DNA of 64,000 bases from contig JBEEFW010000106.1 of NCBI GenBank assembly GCA_041166385.1, positions 4,227 to 68,226 of the forward strand, read 5' to 3'. The translations under genes and the position numbers were made by a program. Under the pieces are notes generated by a model. It was given only the letters and a program-made list of their open reading frames with translations, made no database searches and was not told where the DNA came from. The DNA comes from DASUCS01 sp041166385 (GTDB lineage Bacteria; Actinomycetota; Acidimicrobiia; Acidimicrobiales; JACDCH01). Numbering within the stretch: the stretch's first letter is position 1; every line of letters begins with the position of its first letter. This document shows positions 7,582 through 16,004 of this stretch, piece after piece.

Positions 7582-8663
7582 CGATCGAGCACCTCGCCGA
7601 GCGCGCCGAGCAGCAACGTGACGTTGCGCGGGCGCGCGGTGTGTCCCATGCAGCCGATGCGCCAGACCTTGCCGGCGAACGCGCCGAGTCCTCCCCCGAT
7701 CTCGATCCCGTACCGGTCGAGCAGGGTTCGGCGCACCGCCGCCTCGTCGCCCACCCGCTCGGGCACCCACGCCGTCGTGAGCTCGGGCAGCCGGTGTCCC
7801 TCCTGCGCGAACAATGTGAAGCCCAGCTTCTCGAGCCCCTCGTGCAGCAGCCGGCCGCACTCCGCGTGACGCGCCCAACTGGCCTCGAGCCCTTCGTCGA
7901 GCAGCGCGCCCAAGCCCGCATGGAGGCCGACGATCATCGCCGTCGGAGCGGTGTGGTGGTACTTGCGCCCGGAACCCGACACGGCGTAGTCGGCGATCAT
8001 CCGCAGGTCGAGATACCAGCTCTGGCTGCGCGCCACGAACCGCTCGCGGGCTCGAGTGTTCACGGTCAGCGGGGCGAGCCCTGGCGGCACCCCGAGACAC
8101 TTCTGCGTGCCGCTGTACGCGATGTCGACGCCCCAACCGTCGATCTCGACGGGTATGCCGCCGAGCGACGTGACACAGTCGAGCAAGAGCAGCGCGTCGC
8201 CTTTGCCTGCCCCGATCAATTCGACGTCGTTGCGCACGCCCGTCGACGTCTCCGCATGCACGATCGCGATGATCTTCGGCGACGCATGCGCGTCGACCAT
8301 CCGCTGCGGATCGATGGCCTTACCCCACTCTTCGTCGACACGGACGACCTCCGCGCCGCAGCGCGACGCGACATCACACATGCGCTCACCGAACACGCCA
8401 TTCACGCCGATGACCACGGTGTCGCCTGGTTCGACGAAGTTCACGAACGCGGCTTCCATGCCGGCCGAACCCGTGCCACTGATCGGCAGCGTCAGCTCGT
8501 TGTCAGTGCGGAACACAGTGCGCAGGCGATCACAGGTCTCGTCGAGCAGAAGCAGGAAGTCCGGATCGAGATGCCCGAGCAGCGGGCGGGCGAACGCTTC
8601 AGCGACTTCGGGATAGGGATTGCTGGGGCCTGGACCCATGAGCACGCGGTCGCGATGAGGCAC
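7578..8663 (-). CDS. Class V aminotransferase (serine-pyruvate / alanine-glyoxylate type)
   Basis: 361 residues from GTG 8663, which lies 6 nt after a TAGGCT -10 box (leaderless). The PLP-binding lysine is K188 in YSGTQKCLGVPPG, preceded by LDCVTSLGGIPVEIDGWGVD, which carries the Asp that contacts the pyridine nitrogen. This is the pattern of alanine-glyoxylate/serine-pyruvate aminotransferases, which convert glyoxylate to glycine or serine to hydroxypyruvate. The start MGPGPSNPYPEV is typical for the family. It heads the operon running into the acyl-CoA synthetase, GNAT and TetR genes. Confidence 0.9.
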   Translation of the reverse strand: MPHRDRVLMGPGPSNPYPEVAEAFARPLLGHLDPDFLLLLDETCDRLRTVFRTDNELTLPISGTGSAGMEAAFVNFVEPGDTVVIGVNGVFGERMCDVASRCGAEVVRVDEEWGKAIDPQRMVDAHASPKIIAIVHAETSTGVRNDVELIGAGKGDALLLLDCVTSLGGIPVEIDGWGVDIAYSGTQKCLGVPPGLAPLTVNTRARERFVARSQSWYLDLRMIADYAVSGSGRKYHHTAPTAMIVGLHAGLGALLDEGLEASWARHAECGRLLHEGLEKLGFTLFAQEGHRLPELTTAWVPERVGDEAAVRRTLLDRYGIEIGGGLGAFAGKVWRIGCMGHTARPRNVTLLLGALGEVLDR

Positions 8664-8669
8664 CAGCGG

Positions 8670-8679
8670 AGCCTAGGTT
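8670..8679. promoter_or_regulatory. Shared bidirectional -10 element AnnnTAnnnT
   Basis: AGCCTAGGTT reads as TAGGTT on the plus strand and TAGGCT on the minus strand, overlapping at the central TA. Six nt on each side separate the boxes from the starts of the lipoprotein (ATG 8686) and the aminotransferase (GTG 8663). Neither gene has a Shine-Dalgarno. Confidence 0.65.
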
Positions 8680-8685
8680 GACTCG

Positions 8686-9126
8686 ATGATCCGCCGCGTC
8701 GCTCTCCTTGTGTGCGCCTCCGCGCTCATCGGGTGCACGAACGACTCCACGCAGCGCGTCGATCACGCGAGTACGCCACCGTCGTCGACCACCACGACGA
8801 CGGCGCCCACGACGACGGCGCCCACGACGTCGACCACCGTGGCTCTTGCACCAGCCGGCTCACCGCAGGAAGCTGCGACCATGTTCGTCACGGCGTGGCG
8901 CAACGGCGACCGTGCAGCCGCACTGACGATCGCATTGCCCGCGGCGGTCGACGCCGTCTTCAACGCCGGTGAGCCCGGGTCGCCGCAGAACCGCGGGTGC
9001 AACCGGCCGCCGCCAGACAGCCCGGTGCTGTGCGTCTACAAGACGGCGATCGGCGAGCTGCAGGTGCGAGCGCAACCCCAGCCCGACGGCTGGATCGTCG
9101 ACCAAGCGATCGTCAGCCCCGCCTAG
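8686..9126 (+). CDS. Putative secreted lipoprotein
   Basis: 146 residues. The lipoprotein signal peptide ends in ALIGC at Cys17, so the mature protein should be lipid-anchored outside the membrane. Next comes a Thr/Pro/Ser-rich linker (residues about 31-52), then a small globular domain starting GSPQEAATMFVTAWRNGD. That segment resembles the helix at the start of NTF2-like or DUF4878-type folds. The two cysteines at about residues 105 and 117 (RGCNRPP, PVLCVYK) could form a disulfide. Function unknown. The start is leaderless, 6 nt after TAGGTT. Confidence 0.8.
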   Translation: MIRRVALLVCASALIGCTNDSTQRVDHASTPPSSTTTTTAPTTTAPTTSTTVALAPAGSPQEAATMFVTAWRNGDRAAALTIALPAAVDAVFNAGEPGSPQNRGCNRPPPDSPVLCVYKTAIGELQVRAQPQPDGWIVDQAIVSPA

Positions 9127-9139
9127 CCCGCATACGGCG

Positions 9140-10060
9140 TCAGTCGAGAAGGCTCAGGGCGAGGCCGTCGAGGATGTCGGCTTCGGAGACGAGGCACTCA
9201 TCGAAGCCCCAGTGTCGAAAGATCGCGACGAGGATGCAGCAGCCGCCGACGATCACGTCGGCGCGTTCCGGTTCGAGCCCGGGGTTGCCGAGCCGATCGT
9301 CGTGCGACTCGGTCGCAAGCGTGCGGAAGACGTCCTCTGCGGCCGCGTGCGTGAGGTGGAAGTGATGAATGCGCTCACGGTCGTACTCGGCGAGACCGAT
9401 CTCGACCGCGGCGACGGTGGTGATCGTGCCGGCGAGGCCGACGAACGTGCGCGCCTCGGACGCCCCGGGCACCTCGCGATCGACGTCATCGAGGTAGGTG
9501 TCGATGAGCGAGAGTGCGATGCTCAGCTCTTCGGCTGTCGGCGGGTCGTGATGCAGCTCTTGCTCGGTGATGCGCACGCACCCGACGTCGACGCTCAAGG
9601 CCGCCTCAGGTTTGTCGGTACCGACAACGAACTCGGTGGATCCGCCGCCGATGTCGACGATGAGGAATGGGCCGTCGGCCGGATCGAGGTCGGCCGTCGC
9701 CCCCCGGAAGGAGAGCCGCGCTTCCTCGTCGCCGGACAGCAGTTCGGGCTCGACGCCGACGATCTCGCGGGCGACCGAGAAGAAGTTCTCGCGGTTGGCG
9801 GCATCGCGCGCCGCCGACGTGGCGGTGATGCGAACGCGTTCCACACCGAGTTCGTCCATCGCGCCGCGGTACTCGCGCAGCACCGCCGCCGTGCGCTCGA
9901 TGGCTTCGGGTGCCAGCAACTTGGTGGCGTTCACGCCCTGCCCGAGGCGGGTGATGCGCATGCGTCGGTCGAGGATCGTGAAGCCGCGCGGCTCGTCGGA
10001 CGACTCGGCCACGAGCAGACGCGTCGAGTTCGTTCCGCAATCGATGGCCGCGACCCTCAC
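9140..10060 (-). CDS. ppx: Ppx/GppA family exopolyphosphatase
   Basis: 306 residues, the short single-module form typical of actinobacterial Ppx proteins. N-terminal AAIDCGTNSTRLLVAE (phosphate-1 motif of the ASKHA fold) and FLIVDIGGGSTEFVVG near residue 145 (phosphate-2) define the family, which hydrolyses polyphosphate or guanosine pentaphosphate. The GTG start overlaps the DUF501 stop (GTGA). In other actinobacteria, for example the M. tuberculosis Rv1025-Rv1026 pair as I recall it, DUF501 and ppx are likewise adjacent, so this is ancestral synteny. Confidence 0.92.
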   Translation of the reverse strand: MRVAAIDCGTNSTRLLVAESSDEPRGFTILDRRMRITRLGQGVNATKLLAPEAIERTAAVLREYRGAMDELGVERVRITATSAARDAANRENFFSVAREIVGVEPELLSGDEEARLSFRGATADLDPADGPFLIVDIGGGSTEFVVGTDKPEAALSVDVGCVRITEQELHHDPPTAEELSIALSLIDTYLDDVDREVPGASEARTFVGLAGTITTVAAVEIGLAEYDRERIHHFHLTHAAAEDVFRTLATESHDDRLGNPGLEPERADVIVGGCCILVAIFRHWGFDECLVSEADILDGLALSLLD

Positions 10061-10500
10061 GTGTGCTCCTCCAGCCGTTCAGCCACCCAGCGTCCGACCG
10101 GGTCGTTGCCGCCCGCGAGAAACCAGGCGTAGTGCGCGTGAAGACATTTCACGCCCGTCCGCGTGCCGCCGACGCCGCCGGACGGCCGTGGCCCGGTCGT
10201 GCCCTCGGGAACTGCGGCGTCGCGTTCGGCGCGATAGCGCTCGTGAGCGTCGGCGAGCTCGTCCGCGTCGACCACGGCGTTCGCCTCACGCACGCCGCCT
10301 CCTGATTCGAGGACAGAGACGAGCTTTCGCTCGGGCTCACCGACGAGCCAGTAGCGGGTGGCCATGGGCGTGCCGTCGTCGAGGATGGGCGGATTGCGGA
10401 TCACGAGCGGCGATCCGTCGTCGTGCCGCACAACGACTTCGAACGCGCTGCGCGGCTCGCGCCCGAGCAGGCTCGCGACTGCGGCGCGATCGTCGGACAC
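10057..10500 (-). CDS. DUF501 domain protein
   Basis: 147 residues from GTG 10500, two nt after the VOC gene's stop; longer reads of the frame fall inside the VOC gene. The family signature is seen in PLVIRNPPILDDGTPMATRY, WLVGEPERKLVSVLES and the C-terminal VKCLHAHYAWFLAGGNDPVG. This set of conserved Cys/His/Trp residues marks DUF501, a domain of unknown function kept next to ppx, eno and ftsB in actinobacteria. No signal peptide or membrane helix is present, so it is cytosolic. It is translationally coupled to ppx. Confidence 0.88.
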   Translation of the reverse strand: MSDDRAAVASLLGREPRSAFEVVVRHDDGSPLVIRNPPILDDGTPMATRYWLVGEPERKLVSVLESGGGVREANAVVDADELADAHERYRAERDAAVPEGTTGPRPSGGVGGTRTGVKCLHAHYAWFLAGGNDPVGRWVAERLEEHT

Positions 10501-10502
10501 GA

Positions 10503-10859
10503 CTACGGGCCCTTGGCGATGAGCTCGATGCGGTTGCCAGCCGGGTCGTAGGTGAAGCCGCGGCCACCCGTCTTGAAGACGTCGTCCGCCGGTTGGAATC
10601 CGGCGCCGGCTTCGCCGAGGCGAACGCGAACGGCGGACAGGTCGTCGACCATGAGCGCGAAGTGCTGGTCGGGATGGGGACCGCCCTCGCGCTCGGACAG
10701 GTGGAGTTGCGTGCCATCGTCCATCTCGAGCCATGCGCCGGCGCGTTCGTTGTCCGGGCGCGAGATCGACTGGAAGCCGAGCACGTCGCGATAGAACGCG
10801 GCGATCGGCTGGCTCCGTCCCAGCGGGACAGTGATGTTCACGTGATGGAGTCGGGTCAT
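10503..10859 (-). CDS. VOC (glyoxalase/bleomycin-resistance fold) protein
   Basis: 118 residues from ATG 10859 (ATGA overlap with the coxG-like stop). It has a paired beta-alpha-beta-beta-beta layout: RLHHVNITVPLGRSQPIAAF, YRDVLGFQSIS, then DQHFALMVDDLSAVRVRL and GFTYDPAGNRIELI, with the closing Glu that is often a metal ligand in VOC enzymes. The first His (LHHVNI) may be another ligand. The substrate is not predictable. It sits between the cox accessory genes and DUF501/ppx on one overlapping transcript. Confidence 0.88.
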   Translation of the reverse strand: MTRLHHVNITVPLGRSQPIAAFYRDVLGFQSISRPDNERAGAWLEMDDGTQLHLSEREGGPHPDQHFALMVDDLSAVRVRLGEAGAGFQPADDVFKTGGRGFTYDPAGNRIELIAKGP

Positions 10860-11578
10860 TTCTTCCGGCGTCGGAGCAAGACGCGCAACAACCAGAAGAT
10901 CGCGATCACGCCCAGCACGGGAGCAGCCCGCTTCGCGACGGAGCTGCCCGCGTGCTCGATGAGGTTGATCGGTTCCGGCTCGGCGGACTCGATGCGCCGT
11001 GCGCCGGACGACGACGCGGGTGCCGCGGCTGCTGTGGCCGTGGCGGGCGCCGGCGCGACCACCGGAGCATCGGTCGGCGCGGGATCGGAGCCGATCACGC
11101 TGCCTTCCGGAACACCGACGGCTTGGTCCGACTGCTCCGCGAGGACCTTGGTCTCGAGACAATCGACGAACTGTCCGAGCAACTTGGCGCTCACGTCGGC
11201 CATGACGCCGCGTCCGAACTGCGCCACCTTGCCGGTGACGGTGAGGTCGGTGACGACGATGACCTTGGTGCCATTGCCGTCCGGTGTGAGCTTGGCGGTG
11301 ATGGTGGCGTTGGCGTTGCCTTGCCCGCGCGTGTCTCGGCCCTCAGCCCTCAGGGTGGCACGCAGGTTCTCCTCGTCCTTCTCGACGAAGGTGGCGCTGC
11401 CCTTGTACTGCGCGGTGATCGGGCCGACTTTCACCTTCACGATGCCGCGGTATTCGTCACCCTCGACCTCTTGGAGCTGTGCGCCGGGCATGCACGGAGC
11501 GATGCGTTCGACGTCGGTGAGCACGGCCCACGCTGTTGCCGGTGGGACGCCCACTCGAAACTCGTTGGTCAGCTCCAT
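10856..11578 (-). CDS. coxG: CoxG-like SRPBCC protein with C-terminal membrane anchor
   Basis: 240 residues from ATG 11578, overlapping the mocA-like gene by 10 nt. Residues 1-145 form the CoxG/START-like fold: ELTNEFRVGVPPATAWAVLT, CMPGAQLQEVEGDEYRG, VKVGPITAQYKGSATF and DVSAKLLGQFVDCLE. A Pro/Ala-rich linker follows, then a single C-terminal hydrophobic segment (APVLGVIAIFWLLRVLL) with a basic RRRKK tail that should hold the protein on the inner face of the membrane. CoxG proteins help recruit molybdenum hydroxylases such as CO dehydrogenase to the membrane or supply quinone. Its neighbours coxD, coxE and xdhC support this role. Confidence 0.88.
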   Translation of the reverse strand: MELTNEFRVGVPPATAWAVLTDVERIAPCMPGAQLQEVEGDEYRGIVKVKVGPITAQYKGSATFVEKDEENLRATLRAEGRDTRGQGNANATITAKLTPDGNGTKVIVVTDLTVTGKVAQFGRGVMADVSAKLLGQFVDCLETKVLAEQSDQAVGVPEGSVIGSDPAPTDAPVVAPAPATATAAAAPASSSGARRIESAEPEPINLIEHAGSSVAKRAAPVLGVIAIFWLLRVLLRRRKK

Positions 11579-12123
11579 CGCTCGAGATCCTCCAGGGTGT
11601 CGATGTCGACCGGTTCGCCGCTGCACGGTACTGCGGTGACGAGGTCGGGCCGCTCCCGCATCAGGACCCGGCCACCGTCGTCGCCGGAGGTCGGCAGCAA
11701 GGGCCACACCTCCGCGGCCAGCCGGACCGGCGGCCGTCGTTCGCCATCGAACGAGGCGACGGCGATCGGCGTTCCCGTCGCCGATGCCACCGCCTGCCAT
11801 GCATCGGCCGCGATGAGGGGCTGATCGCCGAGTCCGATGACGATGGCGTCGTGCCCCGCCGCGGCTGCGGTCGCGACTCCCGCGCGGAGTGACGTCGCCT
11901 GGCCCGAAGCCCACGCCTCGTTCCGCACGACGATCGCGGGCCCCGCGACGGAAAGCTCAACGGCCCCGGTGACGACGTACGTCGCATCGAAACCAGCGGT
12001 CAGCGCGGCGTCGACCGCCCACGTCCACAGCGGGCGGCCACGGAACGGTGCCAGCAGTTTGTGCGTCGGTCCGGCGAACCTCGACCCTTCGCCCGCGGCG
12101 AGGACGATCGCCGCGATCGTCAC
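11569..12123 (-). CDS. MocA/MobA-like molybdenum-cofactor nucleotidyltransferase
   Basis: 184 residues from GTG 12123 (GTGA overlap with xdhC). AAIVLAAGEGSRFAGPTHKL at the N-terminus is the nucleotide-binding signature of the MobA/MocA NTP-transferase family, followed by IVIGLGDQPLIAADAWQAV, where the Asp binds the metal. MocA joins CMP to molybdopterin to give the cytosine dinucleotide cofactor of xanthine dehydrogenase/CO dehydrogenase-type enzymes. Placement between xdhC and coxG fits cofactor supply for such an enzyme. The choice of CTP over GTP is inferred from context. Confidence 0.88.
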   Translation of the reverse strand: MTIAAIVLAAGEGSRFAGPTHKLLAPFRGRPLWTWAVDAALTAGFDATYVVTGAVELSVAGPAIVVRNEAWASGQATSLRAGVATAAAAGHDAIVIGLGDQPLIAADAWQAVASATGTPIAVASFDGERRPPVRLAAEVWPLLPTSGDDGGRVLMRERPDLVTAVPCSGEPVDIDTLEDLERWS

Positions 12124-12905
12124 TGATGAATTGGGCCGGCGGTGTCGCGCAGTGGGGCGACGTCGCTGACGCGTCCCGTGCGCAGCGCGATGATTTCGGC
12201 GCAGATCGAGATCGCCGTCTCCTCCGGAGTGCGCGATCCGATGTCGAGCCCGATCGGCGCCATGACGCGCGCTATACCCGCGTCGTCGACGCCCTCTTCG
12301 CGCAGCCGCTCGACGCGTGCCGCGTGCGTGCGGCGGGAGCCCATCGCGCCGAGATACCCGACGTCCGTCGCCAGCGCGGCGATGATCGCCGGCACATCGA
12401 ACTTGGCGTCGTGCGTCAGCACGCAGATCGCATCGCGTGGCCCCAATCGTTTGCCGACCCGTTCGACGAGACGGTGCGGCCAGTCGACCAGTACTTCGTC
12501 GGCCATCGGGAACCGGCGCTTCGTGGCGAACACCTCTCGCGCGTCGCACACCGTGACGTAGTAGCCGAGCGCCTTGGCAATCGTGGCGAGCGAAGCGGTG
12601 AAGTCGACCGCACCGAAGATGAGCATCTGCGGCGGCGGCGCGAACGACTCGATGAACACACCCACCGCCCGTTCGCGGGCTTCGCCGTGTTCACCGTAGT
12701 GGCGCACGATCGTGACACCCGCGGCCAACTCGCCGCGGACATCGCGGACGACGACGCGATCGAGGTCGGGATCTCCAAGTGTGCCGAGGACCTCGTCTTG
12801 GTCGGAGGAAACGAGCACCTTCGCCCCGGTGTTCGGCCCTTCGATCACCGTCGCGATCGCGACAGGACGGTTGTCGCGCAGGAGCTCTGACAGCCGTTCG
12901 TACAT
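12120..12905 (-). CDS. XdhC/CoxI family molybdenum-enzyme maturation factor
   Basis: 261 residues from ATG 12905 (overlaps the preceding stop as TGATG; GTG 12908 is possible). It has an N-terminal XdhC_CoxI region and a C-terminal Rossmann domain with PPPQMLIFGAVDFTASLATI, YYVTVCDAREVFATKRRFP, ICVLTHDAKFDVPAI and YLGAMGSRRTHAARVERL. XdhC binds the sulfurated molybdenum cofactor and inserts it in the target hydroxylase. The GAVDFTAS version of the glycine loop differs from GAGHVA of classical XdhC but appears intact. A second, one-domain XdhC lies directly upstream. Confidence 0.9.
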   Translation of the reverse strand: MYERLSELLRDNRPVAIATVIEGPNTGAKVLVSSDQDEVLGTLGDPDLDRVVVRDVRGELAAGVTIVRHYGEHGEARERAVGVFIESFAPPPQMLIFGAVDFTASLATIAKALGYYVTVCDAREVFATKRRFPMADEVLVDWPHRLVERVGKRLGPRDAICVLTHDAKFDVPAIIAALATDVGYLGAMGSRRTHAARVERLREEGVDDAGIARVMAPIGLDIGSRTPEETAISICAEIIALRTGRVSDVAPLRDTAGPIHQ

Positions 12906-13219
12906 CACCAGTCGAGTGGCTCGATGAAGAGATGGATCGTGCCGCCACACGTGAGCCCCACCGCGAACGCCTCGTCGTCGCTGTAGCCGAACGTCACGAT
13001 CCTGCGATCGCCGGACTCGAGCACCTGCAGCGCCTCGGTCACCACCGCGCCCTCCACGCAGCCCCCCGAGACGGACCCGGCGACCTCACCGTCGTCGTTC
13101 ACCGCCATTGCTGCACCGGGCCCACGAGGGCCGGAGCCTTCGACGTCGACCACCCGGGCGACGGCGACGCGTTTGCCGGCGGTGCGCCAGCGATCGATGT
13201 CTTCGAGGAGTTCCTTCAT
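12905..13219 (-). CDS. XdhC/CoxF N-terminal-domain-only protein
   Basis: 104 residues, only the XdhC_CoxI domain: RVAVARVVDVEGSGPRGPGA, VAGSVSGGCVEGAVVTEAL and LTCGGTIHLFIEPL, with the conserved Cys of GGCVEG and LTCGG. It lacks the Rossmann half present in the next gene. Pairs of a short and a long XdhC homologue are common in cox accessory operons and probably act together in delivering the molybdenum cofactor. The start overlaps the coxE-like stop (ATGA) and its stop overlaps the next start. Confidence 0.88.
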   Translation of the reverse strand: MKELLEDIDRWRTAGKRVAVARVVDVEGSGPRGPGAAMAVNDDGEVAGSVSGGCVEGAVVTEALQVLESGDRRIVTFGYSDDEAFAVGLTCGGTIHLFIEPLDW

Positions 13220-14337
13220 GTCTGGTCTCCGACCAATTGGGCGAGCGATGTGAGCGAGTCGAGCGAGTGGCCCTCGACGAAGGCGTCAACAAACGGGAGC
13301 GCGGCAGCCATTCCACGAGCGAGGGGCTCATAGCCCTCGGTGGCCTTGAGCGGATTGACCCACAAGATGCGGTGCGCCACTCGGCGCAACCGGGCCATCT
13401 GCTCTGCGAGCAACGCAGGGTCATCACGTTCCCATCCGTCGGAGAGGATGACGACGACCGCACCGCGGGCCAGACCCCGGACGCCCCAACGATCGTTGAA
13501 CACGCGCAAGCCTTCGCCGAGCCGGGTGCCCCCGGCCCAATCCTCCACCGTCTCGGTGGCACGAGCCATTGCGTCGTCGGGATCCCGGGAGCTCAACGCT
13601 CGTGTGAGCCGCGTGAGCCGCGTGCCGAGCGCAAACGTCTCGACGCGCCGGCCGCCGGCGACGGCCGCGTGCGCAAACCGCAGCAGGGCACGCGTGTACA
13701 AGTCCATGGACCCGCTCACATCCACGAGTAGCACCAACCGGCGCGCCCGCGTGCTGGGCCCGCGGCGCGCGAGTTGCACGGGTTCGCCGCCGGCCCGCAA
13801 CGAGCGCCGCACGGTCGTGCGCACATCGAGGTGCGCGCCGCGCGTGTGGCCGTGTCGCCGCACGGGCCGGAGTCGCCTCGAGCGGCGCAGCGCGCGCGTG
13901 AACCGGAGATCCTCGAGGAGCCGATGCGTCTCGTCGAGCTCGTCGGCGGTACAGGACGCGAAGTCTTTGGCCCGCAGCACCTCGAGCGAGCTGGCGCGCA
14001 CGACCAGTGTCGGTGACGCATCGGCCCCGTCTTCCGGCGGCGGCAGTTCGTCGCCCGACTCGTCCTCGATGGCGACGGTGATCTCCTCGGTCACCGAGAG
14101 CACATCGTCCTCCGAACGGCGACTGTGCCAGAAGGCGTCGAAGACCCGGTCGTAGACCGGGAAGTCCTCGGTGTGCGTGAGCAGCGTGGCGCGGCCGGCC
14201 CAGTACAGCGACCCCTCGTGTTGGAGGCCCAGCTCGGCGAGTGCCTCCGCGTACGTCACCGTCGAACCGACCGGTACGTCGAGCCCGGCGGCTCGAAGTG
14301 CGCGTACGAACGCAACCGCAACTCGGTCAGGCGCCAC
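13216..14337 (-). CDS. coxE: CoxE-like VWA domain protein
   Basis: 373 residues from GTG 14337. The C-terminal half carries a von Willebrand A domain with the metal-ion adhesion motif LLVDVSGSMDLYTRALLRF, and ends with VVILSDGWERDDPALLAEQM and HRILWVNPLKATEGYEPLAR. The N-terminal helical half and Arg-rich middle (TRALRRSRRLRPVRRHGHT) are typical of CoxE. CoxE works with the MoxR-type ATPase CoxD to load the copper-sulfur or mature the active site of CO dehydrogenase. It overlaps coxD by 11 nt. Confidence 0.9.
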   Translation of the reverse strand: MAPDRVAVAFVRALRAAGLDVPVGSTVTYAEALAELGLQHEGSLYWAGRATLLTHTEDFPVYDRVFDAFWHSRRSEDDVLSVTEEITVAIEDESGDELPPPEDGADASPTLVVRASSLEVLRAKDFASCTADELDETHRLLEDLRFTRALRRSRRLRPVRRHGHTRGAHLDVRTTVRRSLRAGGEPVQLARRGPSTRARRLVLLVDVSGSMDLYTRALLRFAHAAVAGGRRVETFALGTRLTRLTRALSSRDPDDAMARATETVEDWAGGTRLGEGLRVFNDRWGVRGLARGAVVVILSDGWERDDPALLAEQMARLRRVAHRILWVNPLKATEGYEPLARGMAAALPFVDAFVEGHSLDSLTSLAQLVGDQT

Positions 14338-15232
14338 GGCCGGCTGCCTCAGCCACCAGTGCGCCGAGCCCTTCTCGGCGCAGCCGCTCCTGATCCTCGC
14401 GGTATTTCACGACCGTGCCGAGCGTTGCATCGGCCGCGGCCTCGGTGAGCTCGTCGCGGCCGAGGGTGCTCAGGGCGAGCGCCCAGTCGATCGTCTCGGC
14501 CACGCCGGGCGGCTTGTACAGACCGCGCTCGCGCATCGCGGCCGACGCGGCGGCGACGTGACGGGCCAGCCGTTCGCTTACATCGGGGACGCGCGCACGA
14601 ACGATCGCCACCTCACGATCGAGGTCGGGATGCTCGACCCAGTGGTAGAGACAGCGACGCTTCAACGCGTCGTGCACATCGCGCGTGCGGTTCGACGTGA
14701 TCACCGCGATCGGCGGCACCTTCGCGCGGAACGTGCCGAGCTCGGGGACCGTGACGGTGTAGTCGGACAGGATCTCGAGCAGGAAGGCCTCGAACTCGTC
14801 GTCGGCCCGATCGACCTCGTCGATCAGTAGGACCGGCGGCGGCGCATCGCCACCCGCATCGGTGATCGCCTGCAGGAGCGGACGGCGCACGAGGAACTTC
14901 TCGGAGTACAGCTCGTCTTCGATCGCGGCGGTGGCGGTGCCCGCAGCTTCGGCGGCGCGCACATGGAGCAGCTGACGGGCGTAGTCCCATTCGTACACCG
15001 CTTGGCTGACGTCGATGCCCTCGTAGCACTGCAAGCGCACGAGCTCCCCGCCCGTCCACTCCGCGAGCACCTTGGCGAGTTCGGTCTTGCCGACACCGGC
15101 TTCGCCCTCGAGTAGCAGCGGCCGATGGAGCCGCAGTGCAAGGAACACCGCGGTGCTCAAACCTTCGTCGGCCAGGTACGTGTGCGCCGCGAGCGCGGCC
15201 TGCACGTCTGCCACCGACTCGATTGCGACCAT
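14327..15232 (-). CDS. coxD: CoxD-like MoxR AAA+ ATPase
   Basis: 301 residues from ATG 15232. Walker A LEGEAGVGKTELAKVLAEW (near residue 43), Walker B VLLIDEVDRADDEFEAFLLE (near 130), sensor 1 VITSNRTRDVHDALKRRC and arginine finger region KRRCLYHWVEHP are all present. The QCYEGIDVSQAVYEWDYARQ stretch is characteristic of CoxD. It is the first gene of a nine-gene overlapping minus-strand run ending with ppx. The -10 TACGCT lies 8 nt upstream and overlaps the promoter of the divergent SDR gene. Confidence 0.9.
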   Translation of the reverse strand: MVAIESVADVQAALAAHTYLADEGLSTAVFLALRLHRPLLLEGEAGVGKTELAKVLAEWTGGELVRLQCYEGIDVSQAVYEWDYARQLLHVRAAEAAGTATAAIEDELYSEKFLVRRPLLQAITDAGGDAPPPVLLIDEVDRADDEFEAFLLEILSDYTVTVPELGTFRAKVPPIAVITSNRTRDVHDALKRRCLYHWVEHPDLDREVAIVRARVPDVSERLARHVAAASAAMRERGLYKPPGVAETIDWALALSTLGRDELTEAAADATLGTVVKYREDQERLRREGLGALVAEAAGRGA

Positions 15233-15240
15233 TGAACGGC

Positions 15241-15250
15241 AGCGTACAGT
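15241..15250. promoter_or_regulatory. Shared bidirectional -10 element AnnnTAnnnT
   Basis: AGCGTACAGT gives TACAGT on the plus strand (7 nt before ATG 15258) and TACGCT on the minus strand (8 nt before ATG 15232). The two boxes share the central TA. Confidence 0.6.
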
Positions 15251-15257
15251 CGACGCC

Positions 15258-16004
15258 ATGGACCTTGGCATCTCGGGACGCACCGCCGCGGTCGCGGCCG
15301 CATCATCGGGCCTCGGCCTCGCGTCGGCCAGCGCTCTCGCGACAGAAGGCGTGCGCGTCGCCATCTGCGGCCGCGACAAGGGCCGCGTCGACGACGCTGT
15401 CGACACGATCGGACACGATGCCATCGGTCTCGTGGCCGACGTCTCCACGCCGGAAGGCGCGACGGGGTTCGTCGCCGACGCGATCAGCGCGCTCGGCCGC
15501 ATCGACATCCTCGTGCCCAACGCGGGCGGTCCCCCACCAGGAACATTCGCGTCGACGCCGGTCAGTGCGTATCCCGAGGCGTTGAACCTGAACCTCATGT
15601 CGGTGGTTGCCATGTGCAAGGCCGCGGTGCCGCCGATGCAGGAACGCGGGTGGGGTCGAGTCGTGGCGATCACGTCGATCTCGGTGCGGCAGCCGATCGG
15701 CACGCTGATCCTGTCGAACACCGCGCGCGCGGGTGCGACGGCGTTCTTGAAGACGCTGGCTCGTGAGGTCGCGGCCGACGGCGTGACCGTCAACTCCGTG
15801 CAGCCGGGACTGCATGCCACCAACCGGTTGATCTCACTCCACGGTGGTGATGCCGGCGCGGCCGCCGCGGGCATCCCGGCCGGGTTCGTCGGCGACCCCG
15901 CGGACTTCGGTGCGATCGTCGCGTTCGTGTGTTCGGACCATGCGCGCTTTCTCACGGGGAGCGCCATCAACGTCGACGGTGGTGCGTACGCGGGACTGCA
16001 GTAG
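15258..16004 (+). CDS. SDR family oxidoreductase, atypical active site
   Basis: 248 residues from ATG 15258. The fold is that of classical SDRs: N-terminal AAASSGLGLASASALA (cofactor glycine loop), ILVPNAGGPPPG (NAG motif) and GRVVAITSISVRQP with the active-site Ser. The YxxxK pair is replaced: the segment LSNTARAG has Ser and Arg where Tyr and Lys should be. The C-terminus FLTGSAINVDGGAYAGL matches the dimer-forming tail of 3-oxoacyl-ACP reductase-like SDRs. A whole subgroup is known with LSN.xRAG in this place, so the protein may be active by a different mechanism. It is followed without a gap by the kinase-like gene. Confidence 0.88.
   Translation: MDLGISGRTAAVAAASSGLGLASASALATEGVRVAICGRDKGRVDDAVDTIGHDAIGLVADVSTPEGATGFVADAISALGRIDILVPNAGGPPPGTFASTPVSAYPEALNLNLMSVVAMCKAAVPPMQERGWGRVVAITSISVRQPIGTLILSNTARAGATAFLKTLAREVAADGVTVNSVQPGLHATNRLISLHGGDAGAAAAGIPAGFVGDPADFGAIVAFVCSDHARFLTGSAINVDGGAYAGLQ

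Noticed and set aside
9567..11639. 690-residue plus-strand open frame across ppx, DUF501, VOC and coxG
   Set aside because: It is antisense to four genes with clear motifs and overlapping stops; Ser/Arg/Ala-rich shadow composition.
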